Made by a program: the position numbers and the translations under genes. Shown in pieces: positions 15,508 through 23,597 of a stretch of DNA of 64,000 bases. The notes beneath the pieces were generated by a model. That model ran no database searches. It was not told where the DNA came from and saw nothing but the letters and a program-made list of their open reading frames with translations. The stretch lies in assembly GCF_902506505.1 (NCBI RefSeq), contig NZ_LR733406.1, positions 2,938,228 through 3,002,227 of the forward strand. The letters run 5' to 3'. Each line of letters starts with the position of its first letter. Position 1 is the stretch's first letter. This stretch comes from Pseudomonas sp. 8AS. Its GTDB lineage: Bacteria; Pseudomonadota; Gammaproteobacteria; Pseudomonadales; Pseudomonadaceae.

Positions 15508-17179
15508 TTCGTCCGATCCATTGCTTGATCACTTCGGAGACGCGCTCGGGGTCGTTGCGCGCCAGCATCTGCAGGTGTTCGATCTGGTGTTCCAGGCCCG
15601 AGCCGGGGGCCGGCAGGCGGATTTCCGAGAGCGGGTTCAGCTCGCTGAACAGCCCGGCCACCCGCGACTCTTCGGCCATGCGCGCGAGCAGACGCTCGTC
15701 GTGGGCCTGGCGCTCCAGTTGCGCGGGCGTTGGCCCCTCCTCCACCGGCAACAGCTCGGCCTGCGGGCCACGGGTCAGGTTGCGTACCGCCGGGCGGATC
15801 ACCAACAGCAACAGCAGCAGGCAGATGAAGCCGAACACACCGATGCGCACCAGTTCATGCACCTTGCTGCTTTCCCACCAGGGCTCGGGCGTCAACGGCG
15901 CGGCCGCCTCGACCACAAAGGGGAACACGCTCAGGCTCAGCACGTCGCCGCGGGCCTCGTTGAAGCCGGCCGCACTCTTGATCGAGCGCTCCAGCTCGGC
16001 ACGCGCCGCCGGCGTCCAGCCGCCCTCGGGCGCCGCCGCCTCGTTGAGCACCACCGAAATACTCTGCTGACGCAGGCTGTAGGGCGCGTGCTTGACGTGG
16101 GTGACGCTCTGGTCGTAGTCGAGCTGGCGGTTGGATTCCTTGCGCAGCGAGGTGGCCGCCTTGTTCTGCGGCGCCAGTGGGTCGTTCTGTGCGACCTGCG
16201 CCTGGGCCGGATCGGTGGCCTGCGCCGGGTCCTGGGGCTGGGGCGGCGGCCGGTTGCTCAGCGAGCCCGGCACGCCGAGGGCCAGCTCGTCGAGGGTACT
16301 TTCGTCACGCAGCACTTCATTGCGCAGGCGCGGCGCTTCACCGTAGGCCTGCAGGGTTTCTTCGCGCTGGCTGAAATCGAAGTCGGCCGCCACGCTGATG
16401 CGGTAGTTACCGCTGCCCAGCACCGGCGCTAGCACCTGTTCGATGCCGCCCTGCACTTTCAGGCGGTAGTCGTCGACCACCTGGCCGTTCTGCACCAGGC
16501 CTTCCCAGCCGTGCAACGAACGCGATAGCTGAGCGCCGTTCTGATCGACCACGCTGACCTGCTCGGCGGCCAGGTGCGGCACGCTGCCGGCCACCAGGCT
16601 GACGATGGCGCCGACCTGTTCCGGGCTGAGCTGGGTGCCGGGCGCCAGATGCACCATGACCGAGGCCTTGCCCGGATTGCGCTGGCTGACCACGAAGGAA
16701 CGACTCTCTTCCAGGGCCAGGTGCACGCGGGCCTGCTGAATGCCCTTCATGGCCATGATGGTGCGGGCCAGCTCGCCTTCCAGGCTGCGCTTGAGGCGCA
16801 CGTCCTGGACGAACTGGCTGGCACCCAGCGGCTCGTCCTTGTCGAACAGTTCGTATCCGCTGGGCACCGCGATCTTGACGCCCTTGGCCGCCAGCAACAG
16901 GCGTGCGCGGCTGAGCAGCCCCTCGGCCACCAGCACTTGCCCCGTATCCGGGTGCAGGCTGTAGGGAATGGCTTCGGCGTCCAGTACCTGCATCACTTCA
17001 GCCACAGGGAAGCTCTCGCCGCTACCGTACAGCGGGCGCAGCGCACCCTGGTCGCGCCACAGGTAGTAGACCACGCCAGCCGCCAGCACGGCCGCCAGCA
17101 ACGCCAGGCCGACCAGGGTCAGGCGCGGGCCGGCGAAGCGCTCGGGCAGGGGAAATTTATTGCGGATAACTTGCAGCAC
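15479..17179 (-). CDS. fliF: FliF, MS-ring protein
   Basis: A 566-residue MS-ring subunit with an N-terminal membrane helix (about 22-44), two ring-building modules with YscJ/FliF motifs ('KRSLEGELARTIMAMKGIQQ', 'ARVHLALEESRSFV', 'ASVMVHLAPG'), a second membrane helix near residue 445-467 and a cytoplasmic FliG-binding tail ('IEHLQMLARNDPERVSEVIK'). Its 3' end overlaps fliG by 29 bases, which suggests coupled translation of the two ring partners. Confidence 0.95.
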   Translation of the reverse strand: MLQVIRNKFPLPERFAGPRLTLVGLALLAAVLAAGVVYYLWRDQGALRPLYGSGESFPVAEVMQVLDAEAIPYSLHPDTGQVLVAEGLLSRARLLLAAKGVKIAVPSGYELFDKDEPLGASQFVQDVRLKRSLEGELARTIMAMKGIQQARVHLALEESRSFVVSQRNPGKASVMVHLAPGTQLSPEQVGAIVSLVAGSVPHLAAEQVSVVDQNGAQLSRSLHGWEGLVQNGQVVDDYRLKVQGGIEQVLAPVLGSGNYRISVAADFDFSQREETLQAYGEAPRLRNEVLRDESTLDELALGVPGSLSNRPPPQPQDPAQATDPAQAQVAQNDPLAPQNKAATSLRKESNRQLDYDQSVTHVKHAPYSLRQQSISVVLNEAAAPEGGWTPAARAELERSIKSAAGFNEARGDVLSLSVFPFVVEAAAPLTPEPWWESSKVHELVRIGVFGFICLLLLLLVIRPAVRNLTRGPQAELLPVEEGPTPAQLERQAHDERLLARMAEESRVAGLFSELNPLSEIRLPAPGSGLEHQIEHLQMLARNDPERVSEVIKQWIGRNERAANPVA

Positions 17180-17198
17180 GGTTCAGTTCCCGTCAGCG

Positions 17199-17534
17199 TC
17201 AGATAGGCATGCGCATGATGTCGTCGAAAGCGCTGGACAGCTTGTTGCGCACCTGCAGCAAGGCAGAGAACGACACACTGGCCTTCTGGCTCTCGATCAT
17301 GGCGCCGACCAGGTCATCGCTCTGGCCACTGTCGACCGCGGCCATGACCTCGGAGGACTTGTGTTGCTGGGCGTCGACTGCGCGCAGGCTGTCGGCGAAG
17401 CTCTGCAGCACGCCGGCCTGATCCGGCTCGTCGATCTGCATGGCCGGTTTGATCGCGGCACCGGCGCTGGACAACTCGCGGTGCAGTTCCATGCGGCCCA
17501 GCAATTCCTGCTGGATTTGGCTGATTGAGTTCAT
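17199..17534 (-). CDS. fliE: FliE, MS-ring/rod junction protein
   Basis: 111 residues from ATG 17534 (MNSISQIQQE) with GGAG upstream. The C-terminal half carries the FliE signature: 'MIESQKASVSFSALLQVRNK', then 'LSSAFDDIMRMPI'. FliE links the MS ring to the rod and is an early export substrate. It lies between lafK and fliF on the same strand. Confidence 0.92.
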   Translation of the reverse strand: MNSISQIQQELLGRMELHRELSSAGAAIKPAMQIDEPDQAGVLQSFADSLRAVDAQQHKSSEVMAAVDSGQSDDLVGAMIESQKASVSFSALLQVRNKLSSAFDDIMRMPI

Positions 17535-17568
17535 TGACGGGTCTCCGCAGCGGTTGTTGGACGGTGCA

Positions 17569-18975
17569 TCAGAGTGGAATGGACAGGCCCTGCTCGCGCA
17601 TGGCACTGAGGCGGTAGCGCAAGGCGCGCGGGGTCATGCCCAGGCTGGCGGCAGCCTTGGCCTTGTGGCCACCGAAACGGCGAATGGTGTCGAGCACGTG
17701 CTGGTATTCGGCCCACTTGCCACTGGCACGCAGCGCCGCGCGCCCCTCGTCGCCGGGCACCAGGCTCAGCGCCGGCGCCTCCACCAGGCCCGCCGGACTG
17801 CTCAGGCCGAGGTCCTGGGCCTGGATGAACAGGCCCTTGCGCAGCACCAGGGCACGCTGCACGGTGTTTTCCAGTTCACGCACATTGCCCGGCCAGTCAT
17901 GGCTCAGCAGCGCGCTGCAGGCATCGCGGGTGAGCAGCTCATCGGCGCTTTCCTGCGGGGCGAACTGGCGAATGAAGCGCCGGGTCAGCGGCAGGATGTC
18001 TTCGCGGCGCTCGCGCAGCGGGCTGATCGACAGCGGCAGCACATCGAGGCGGAACATCAGGTCGGCGCGGAAGCGCCCGGCGGCCACTTCGGCCTGCAGG
18101 TCGCGGTTGGTCGCGGCGATGATGCGCACGTCCAGCTCGATCTCGCGGCGCCCGCCCAGGCGTTCGACCCGGCGCTCCTGCAGCACCCGCAGCAGTTTGG
18201 CCTGCAGGCCCAGGGGCAACTCGCCGATTTCGTCGAGCAGCAGGGTGCCGCCGTTGGCCAGCTCGAACTTGCCCGGCTGGGCGGTGACCGCACCGGTGAA
18301 GGCGCCACGCTCATGGCCGAACAAAATGGATTCGAGCATCTGCTCGGGAATCGCTGCGCAGTTGACCGCAATAAAGGGCGCGTTGCGTTCGGCGGAAAAG
18401 CGATGGATGTAGCGCGCCAGCATTTCCTTGCCGGTGCCGGTTTCGCCACCGATCAGGATCGGCGCGCGGGTCTGCGCCACGCGCTGGGCCATGGCCAGCA
18501 GGCGGCGGCCGGCTGGTGAGCAGGACACGAAGCTCTCTTCGGCCGTGCTGGCCGCCGCCTGGCGCCCCAACAGTGCCGACAGCTGCGCCGCACTGAAGGG
18601 TGCCAGCAGGTAGTCGACACAGCCCAGCTCCAGCAATGCCGCCGCGCGGGCCTGATCGTCATAGGCCACCACCGGAATCACGCTCAGCTGCGGCGCGCTG
18701 CGCAGCAGGCCACCGACCTGAGCGTACAGGCTGTGGTCGGCCATGCCGCCGACGAAGACGAACAGCAGTTCGGCCTGCTGCAAGGCGGCTGAGCCCAGCT
18801 GGGCGCAATCGGCCACATGGCTGACCTGGCACCCTGCCGCCAGCAGCGAGTCGCACAGCAAGTTGTGCAGACCGATATCCGCCTGACCCACTACCCATAC
18901 CGGACGCAACAACGATTGCTCGCCCGCCGAGGACAAGTAAGACTCGCTAGTGGATACCTGAAGCTTATTCAACAT
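17569..18975 (-). CDS. lafK: LafK, sigma-54-dependent master regulator of lateral flagella
   Basis: A 468-residue enhancer-binding protein. Residues 25-140 form a receiver-like domain lacking the acidic pocket, the phosphoacceptor Asp ('LFVFVGGMADHS') and the conserved Lys ('LLAPF'), so it is probably not phosphorylated. The AAA+ domain has Walker A GETGTGKE (177-184) and the sigma-54 contact loop GAFTGA (224-229); a Fis-type helix-turn-helix ends the protein ('KAKAAASLGMTPRALRYRL'). ATG 18975 has AGGTG upstream. LafK heads the basal-body operon and in other lateral systems activates class II genes. I could not find a consensus sigma-54 promoter next to it. Confidence 0.92.
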   Translation of the reverse strand: MLNKLQVSTSESYLSSAGEQSLLRPVWVVGQADIGLHNLLCDSLLAAGCQVSHVADCAQLGSAALQQAELLFVFVGGMADHSLYAQVGGLLRSAPQLSVIPVVAYDDQARAAALLELGCVDYLLAPFSAAQLSALLGRQAAASTAEESFVSCSPAGRRLLAMAQRVAQTRAPILIGGETGTGKEMLARYIHRFSAERNAPFIAVNCAAIPEQMLESILFGHERGAFTGAVTAQPGKFELANGGTLLLDEIGELPLGLQAKLLRVLQERRVERLGGRREIELDVRIIAATNRDLQAEVAAGRFRADLMFRLDVLPLSISPLRERREDILPLTRRFIRQFAPQESADELLTRDACSALLSHDWPGNVRELENTVQRALVLRKGLFIQAQDLGLSSPAGLVEAPALSLVPGDEGRAALRASGKWAEYQHVLDTIRRFGGHKAKAAASLGMTPRALRYRLSAMREQGLSIPL

Positions 18976-19042
18976 GCGGCACCTGCTCAAATGAGGCTGG
19001 GTCGGCTGGAATGCAGCGAAAGTTGTATTTTTTCAGTTGGCG

Positions 19043-19071
19043 CTTAAGTCGGCGCCATTAATGGCCGCCTT
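19043..19071 (+). promoter_or_regulatory. Sigma-28-like element facing fliM
   Basis: CTTAAG (19043-19048), 15 bases, then GCCGCCTT (19064-19071). It matches the lafA/fliD/flgM motif in sequence and spacing. It would give a leader of about 325 nt before fliM, or serve a short RNA. Confidence 0.45.
19054..19065. promoter_or_regulatory. Perfect palindrome GCCATTAATGGC, possible operator
   Basis: A 12-bp perfect dyad covering the spacer and first -10 bases of the sigma-28-like element. A dimeric regulator bound here would block that promoter. Confidence 0.4.
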
Positions 19072-19402
19072 GTAAGAGCGTGCACTGCTGTTTTGCGGGT
19101 AACTCTTCATTACCCATGTGAACAGGCGCACGTCAGGCTATCGCGCAGCCACAGAATTGCGAGTCAGTTCTCCTCATCAGCGCTCAAAGCGTCGTCATTT
19201 TTCTCTGGTGACGGGTTTTGACATCTCTTGATTTAACCCCTCCCCGCGCCACGCGTAGCCTTCGTCCGGTCGATGGGCTTGCACCCCGGTGCCTTGCCCA
19301 TCGTCGACGACGCCTGGCCACGAGCCAACGCGCCGTTCTGCTGCCAGCGCTCGGCGGGCCGTGAATAGCCTGCCCACTTATTCGGGGAATACCGCTCACA
19401 CC

Positions 19403-20242
19403 ATGACTGGTCATTCGAAAGTTCACCATGCAGTGCCCGTCGAGCAACTCACGCGCCTTAAGCCGAGCAAGCTCGGCCGCCACTATCATCGTGTACCGCA
19501 ATATATTCGCGAGGTATTTGCCAAATACCCGCGGGTAATTGGCGACTATTTCCTGCGCAATTATCGGATCAACCTGGAGTTGCTCCGGGTGATTGTTCAC
19601 GAACAACGCGCAGAAGACCCCGGCTGCATTTATAAGGGACCGTTCGGCAAGCTCGGCTTCACCATCGAGCGCAACCTGCTGACCGAAGCCCTGGAGTGCT
19701 ATTACGGCGGCTCTGGCCGGCCCGGCCTGAGTGCGCCGCCGGTCAGCAGCTCCGAGCAGCGCCTGCACGCGCGCCTGGGCGTCGACGTCAGCCAGATTTT
19801 CCTGCGTGCCGTGCTGGCCAGTGACGACAACGACGAACTGCAGCCCCATGACAACGACTACGAGGCGATCAGCTGGGAGTACGTGGCCGAACTGCAGTTC
19901 ACCAGCCACACCAGCGCCCAGCCGGCCTCGCTGTTCATTTATATGGACCACCAGCTGGTCGACGAGCTGACCAGCCGCCTGTCCGGCCCGGCGCCGTCGA
20001 GCAGCCTCGGCGACCCGGCCCGCCAGCTGCAGCAGCTGCCGGTGCGCCTGTCCTGCGTGCTGGCCAGCCAGCAGCTGCCACTGGCCCAGGTACTCCAGCT
20101 GCAGGTCGGCGACATCCTGCAGACCCGCCTGCTGGAACGCTGCGAAGTGCGCGTCAACCAGCAGAAACTGTTTCGCGGCAGCATCTTCGAAGAAGACGGC
20201 TGCCTCTACCTCACCTCTCTTGAGAGCTTCGAACAGCCATGA
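19403..20242 (+). CDS. fliM: FliM, lateral C-ring switch protein lacking CheY-binding N-terminus
   Basis: 279 residues from ATG 19403 (MTGHSKVHH), short compared with about 325 in polar FliM; the frame extends upstream without a better start. The N-terminus has no LSQxEIDALL-type CheY-P-binding peptide. The middle domain is divergent, and the C-terminal SpoA/FliN-like domain is clear ('QLPVRLSCVLASQQLPLAQV', 'LQVGDIL', 'LFRGSIFEEDGCLYL'). It heads the fliMNPQR-flhBA operon, and fliN overlaps it by four bases. Short FliM proteins are a known trait of lateral systems. Confidence 0.85.
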   Translation: MTGHSKVHHAVPVEQLTRLKPSKLGRHYHRVPQYIREVFAKYPRVIGDYFLRNYRINLELLRVIVHEQRAEDPGCIYKGPFGKLGFTIERNLLTEALECYYGGSGRPGLSAPPVSSSEQRLHARLGVDVSQIFLRAVLASDDNDELQPHDNDYEAISWEYVAELQFTSHTSAQPASLFIYMDHQLVDELTSRLSGPAPSSSLGDPARQLQQLPVRLSCVLASQQLPLAQVLQLQVGDILQTRLLERCEVRVNQQKLFRGSIFEEDGCLYLTSLESFEQP

Positions 20243-20628
20243 GCAGCCCCGCCATGAACAGTCATGTATCCGACAGCGAATTCGAGAACCTGATCAACGA
20301 GACCGACCTGGGCCTGGCCCAGGAGGCCCCGCTGCCTGCCGCGCCAGAGCCGGAAGTGGCTCGCCCGAGCAGCCAGGATCTGAGCTTCTTCGGCAAATTG
20401 CCGGTCAACGTCACCCTGGAAGTCGCCTCCACCGAGGTGGCGCTCAAGGACCTGATGGAAGTCGACACCAACAGCGTGATCATGCTCGACAAGCTGGCCG
20501 GCGAGCCGCTCGACGTGAAGGTCAATGGCGCCCTGTTCGCCAAGGCCGAGGTGGTGGTGATGAACGGCAACTACGGCCTGCGCATCACCGAACTCAGCGG
20601 TAACGGCCTGAGCGCACTGAGCCGCTGA
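20239..20628 (+). CDS. fliN: FliN, C-ring protein
   Basis: 129 residues with an acidic N-terminal tail and a C-terminal SpoA domain: 'FFGKLPVNVTLEVASTEVAL', 'LDVKVNGALFAKAEVVVMNG', 'YGLRITEL'. FliN forms the base of the C-ring and docks FliH. It overlaps fliM by four bases, and its last base is the first base of fliP. Confidence 0.93.
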   Translation: MSSPAMNSHVSDSEFENLINETDLGLAQEAPLPAAPEPEVARPSSQDLSFFGKLPVNVTLEVASTEVALKDLMEVDTNSVIMLDKLAGEPLDVKVNGALFAKAEVVVMNGNYGLRITELSGNGLSALSR

Positions 20629-21377
20629 TGTCGCGCCTGCTCGCTCACGCCATCACCCTCTGCCTGCTGGCCTTCCCACTGCTGGCCCAGGCCGAGGGCG
20701 GTGAAATTTCCCTGCTCAGCCTGAACGACACGGCCAATGGGCAGACGCTGAGCGTCAAGGTGCAGATCCTCATCATCATGACCCTGCTCGGTCTGTTGCC
20801 GGCAATGCTGATGATGATGACCTGCTTCACCCGTTTCATCATCGTCCTGGCCATCCTGCGCCAGGCCATGGGCCTGCAGCAGAGCCCGCCGAACAACATC
20901 CTGATCGGCATCGCCCTGTGCATGACCCTGTTGGTGATGCGCCCGGTGTGGCAGGAGATCCACCAGCAAGCCTACCTGCCGTTCGAAGGTGACCAGATCA
21001 GCCTGGAACAGGGCCTGGAGCGCGGCAAGGACATTCTCAGCCGCTTCATGCTGGCGCAGACCAGCAAGACCGCGCTGGACACCATGGTCGGCCTGGCCGG
21101 GGAGAAACTGCCGGACGACCTCAAGCAGCTGGACTTCTCCCTGCTGTTGCCGGCCTTCGTGCTCAGCGAACTGAAAACCGCCTTCCAGCTGGGCTTCATG
21201 ATCTTCGTGCCGTTCCTGGTGATCGACCTGGTGGTGGCCAGCGTGCTGATGGCGATGGGCATGATGATGCTCTCGCCGATGATGATTTCCCTGCCCTTCA
21301 AGCTCATGGTCTTCGTCCTGGTGGACGGCTGGGCACTGATGATGGGCACCCTGACCAGCAGCATTCAGCCGTTCTAG
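20628..21377 (+). CDS. fliP: FliP, export-gate core protein
   Basis: A 249-residue FliP with a cleavable signal peptide ending at 'LLAQA' (residues 1-22), as usual for FliP, and four membrane helices; 'TCFTRFIIVLAILRQAMGLQ' and 'PPNNILIGIALCMTLLVM' are diagnostic. FliP forms a pentamer with FliQ and FliR. No fliO precedes it: fliN runs straight into it. Confidence 0.96.
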   Translation: MSRLLAHAITLCLLAFPLLAQAEGGEISLLSLNDTANGQTLSVKVQILIIMTLLGLLPAMLMMMTCFTRFIIVLAILRQAMGLQQSPPNNILIGIALCMTLLVMRPVWQEIHQQAYLPFEGDQISLEQGLERGKDILSRFMLAQTSKTALDTMVGLAGEKLPDDLKQLDFSLLLPAFVLSELKTAFQLGFMIFVPFLVIDLVVASVLMAMGMMMLSPMMISLPFKLMVFVLVDGWALMMGTLTSSIQPF

Positions 21378-21385
21378 GTAATTTC

Positions 21386-21658
21386 ATGCTCACTCCGGAC
21401 AGCGCCGTCGAACTGATCGCCAATGCCGTGCACATCACGGCCCTGATCGTCTGCGTACTGGTCCTGCCGAGCCTGCTCGGCGGCCTGCTGGTGAGCATTT
21501 TCCAGGCGGCCACGCAGATCAACGAACAGATGCTCAGCTTCCTGCCGCGCCTGCTGATCACCCTGGGCATGCTGGTGTTCGCCGGCCACTGGATTCTCGC
21601 CACGCTCAGCGATCTGTTCATCGAAACCTTCAAGCAGGCCGGGCGCCTGGTCGGCTGA
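21386..21658 (+). CDS. fliQ: FliQ, export-gate protein
   Basis: 90 residues forming two membrane helices, with the family patterns 'VVLPSLLGGLLVSIFQAATQ'-like (here starting LVLPSLLGG) and 'INEQMLSFLPRLL'. Four copies wrap the FliP-FliR core. It lies 8 bases after fliP and 3 bases before fliR. Confidence 0.95.
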   Translation: MLTPDSAVELIANAVHITALIVCVLVLPSLLGGLLVSIFQAATQINEQMLSFLPRLLITLGMLVFAGHWILATLSDLFIETFKQAGRLVG

Positions 21659-21661
21659 CGC

Positions 21662-22462
21662 ATGCCGAATCCGCCCGCCCTGCTGGCCGTCGACCAGCTC
21701 ATGCCCCTGCTGAACACCTACTGGTGGCCGTTCTGCCGCCTGCTGGCACTGTTCAGCCTGGCGCCGATGTTCGGCCACAAGGCACTGCCGCTGCGCCCGC
21801 GCGTGCTGCTCGCCCTGGTTCTGGCCCTCAGCCTGGGCGCCTCCCTGCCCGCCGCGCCGGCCATCGATGCACTGTCGCTGCAGGGCCTGCTCGCCACCCT
21901 GGAACAGATCGCCATCGGCGCCCTGCTGGGGCTGTCCCTGCAGCTGGTGTTCGTGGTCTTCGCCCTGGTCGGCGAGGTGATTTCCACCCAGATGGGCATG
22001 ACCATGGCGCGCTACAACGACCCGAGCAACGGGGTTTCTTCCGCCTCGATCGTCACCCAGCTGTATTTCATCCTGCTGGTGCTGCTGTTTTTCAGCATCG
22101 ACGGCCACCTGCTCTCGGTCAGCGTGTTCTACCAGAGCTACCTGGCCTGGCCGGTGGGCAGCGGCCTGCACTATCTGGGTTTCGAGACGCTGATCTATGC
22201 CTTCGCCTGGGTGCTCTCTGCCGCCGTGCTAATCACCCTGCCGGTGATGTTCTGCATGACCCTGGTGCAGTTCGGTTTCGGCCTGCTCAACCGCATCTCG
22301 CCATCGATGAACCTGTTCTCCCTGGGCTTCCCCATGGCCATTCTGGTAGGTCTGCTGTGCATCCTGCTGACCCTGCCGGACATGCCCGGCAGCTACCTGC
22401 ACCTGACCCGCGAATTGCTCGACAACCTTGGCACCCTGCTGCGGACGCCTGGCCATGAGTGA
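21662..22462 (+). CDS. fliR: FliR, export-gate protein
   Basis: 266 residues with about six membrane helices. Motifs such as 'FSLAPMFGHKALPLRPRVLL', 'EVISTQMGMTMA' and 'LLNRISPSMNLFSLGFPMAI' identify FliR. One FliR joins five FliP and four FliQ to form the export channel. Its last 8 bases overlap the start of flhB. Confidence 0.95.
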   Translation: MPNPPALLAVDQLMPLLNTYWWPFCRLLALFSLAPMFGHKALPLRPRVLLALVLALSLGASLPAAPAIDALSLQGLLATLEQIAIGALLGLSLQLVFVVFALVGEVISTQMGMTMARYNDPSNGVSSASIVTQLYFILLVLLFFSIDGHLLSVSVFYQSYLAWPVGSGLHYLGFETLIYAFAWVLSAAVLITLPVMFCMTLVQFGFGLLNRISPSMNLFSLGFPMAILVGLLCILLTLPDMPGSYLHLTRELLDNLGTLLRTPGHE

Positions 22463-23597
22463 ACAGAACAGCTCCCAGGACAAAAGCGAAGAGGCCTCCC
22501 AGCAAAAGCTCAAGAAGAGCCGCGAGGAAGGCCAGGTCGCCCGCTCCAAGGACCTGGCCACCACGGTATCGCTGCTGGTGACCCTGCTGGTGCTCAAGTT
22601 CAGCGGTGACTATTTCCTCGCCGGCCTGCAGCAGAGCTTTCGCCTGTCCTACCTGGATCTCAGTCGCGGGGAAATGAGCCTGGATGACCTCGACCTGATC
22701 ATCAGCCACAACCTGATGCTGCTGATGCACCTGCTCGCGCCGCTGCTGATCACCCCGCTGCTGGTCTGCGTGTTCGCCCTGGTGCCCGGCGGCTGGGTAT
22801 TTGCCAGCAAGAACTTCTCCTTCCGGGCGGAAAAACTCAACCCGCTGAAGGGCCTCAAGCGCATCTTCTCGCTGCAGAATTTCAGCGAACTGGGCAAGTC
22901 GCTGCTGAAGATAGTGCTGCTGGGCGTGATCGCCTGGTGGCTGATCGGCGAAACCTTTCCACAACTGCTGGCCCTGCAGCGCGGCGACATCCACAGCGCC
23001 ATCGTCGGCACCCTGAGCCTGAGCCTGGACCTGGCGATCAGCCTGCTGCTGGTGTTCATCCTGTTTTCGCTGATCGACATTCCGCTGCAGCGTTTCTTCC
23101 ACCTCAAGCAGCTGCGCATGACCAAGCAGGAACTGCGCGAGGAGCACAAGAACCAGGAAGGTCGGCCAGAGGTCAAGGCGCGCATCAAGCAGTTGCAGCG
23201 CCAGTTGCTGCACCGGCAGATCGGCAAGGTGATCAAGGATGCCGACGTGGTCATCGTCAACCCGCAGCACTACGCGGTGGCCCTGCGCTATGACATGAAG
23301 AAGGCCCAGGCGCCCTTCGTGATCGCCCGCGGCATCGACGAAACCGCCCTGTTCATCCGCCAGCTGGCCAGCAAGCACGGACTCGAAGTGCTGGAGCTGC
23401 CGCCGCTGGCCCGCGCCATCTATTTCAGCACCCAGGTCAACCAGCAGATCCCCAACGCGCTGTTCAAGGCGGTGGCGCAGGTACTGACCTACGTTCTTCA
23501 ACTCAAGGCCTACCGCCAGGGCCGCCGTCGCAGCCAGCCGCAACTCAGCCGGCAGTTCGACATACCCGCCAGCCTGGCCAACAAGGGACAAGCATGA
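22455..23597 (+). CDS. flhB: FlhB, export substrate-specificity switch
   Basis: 380 residues from ATG 22455, with four membrane helices and a cytoplasmic autocleaving domain. The N-terminus 'DKSEEASQQKLKKSREEGQV' is typical. The cleavage motif, NPTH in most FlhB, reads NPQH here (Asn269-Pro270-Gln271-His272, in 'VVIVNPQHYAVAL'). Asn and Pro, the residues of the scissile bond, are kept. FlhB interacts with FliK to switch from hook to filament export. It overlaps flhA by four bases. Confidence 0.95.
   Translation: MSEQNSSQDKSEEASQQKLKKSREEGQVARSKDLATTVSLLVTLLVLKFSGDYFLAGLQQSFRLSYLDLSRGEMSLDDLDLIISHNLMLLMHLLAPLLITPLLVCVFALVPGGWVFASKNFSFRAEKLNPLKGLKRIFSLQNFSELGKSLLKIVLLGVIAWWLIGETFPQLLALQRGDIHSAIVGTLSLSLDLAISLLLVFILFSLIDIPLQRFFHLKQLRMTKQELREEHKNQEGRPEVKARIKQLQRQLLHRQIGKVIKDADVVIVNPQHYAVALRYDMKKAQAPFVIARGIDETALFIRQLASKHGLEVLELPPLARAIYFSTQVNQQIPNALFKAVAQVLTYVLQLKAYRQGRRRSQPQLSRQFDIPASLANKGQA

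Larger units (their letters stand above)
18976..19402. promoter_or_regulatory. Divergent regulatory region between lafK and fliM operons
   Basis: 427 bases separate two operons reading outward. No gene is supportable here. It contains a plus-directed sigma-28-like element (19043-19071), a 12-bp perfect palindrome inside it, and otherwise GC-rich sequence up to the fliM start. No GG-N10-GC sigma-54 element with good flanks was found. Confidence 0.6.

Noticed and set aside
19203..19222. Possible sigma-54 site CTGGTGACGGGTTTTGAC before fliM
   Set aside because: The GG-to-GC spacing and the -12 GC are wrong; no other site in the lafK/fliM divide fits GG-N10-GC.
19451..19480. Another CTTAAG inside fliM coding sequence
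   Set aside because: No GYCGC at 15 bases on either strand; treated as chance.
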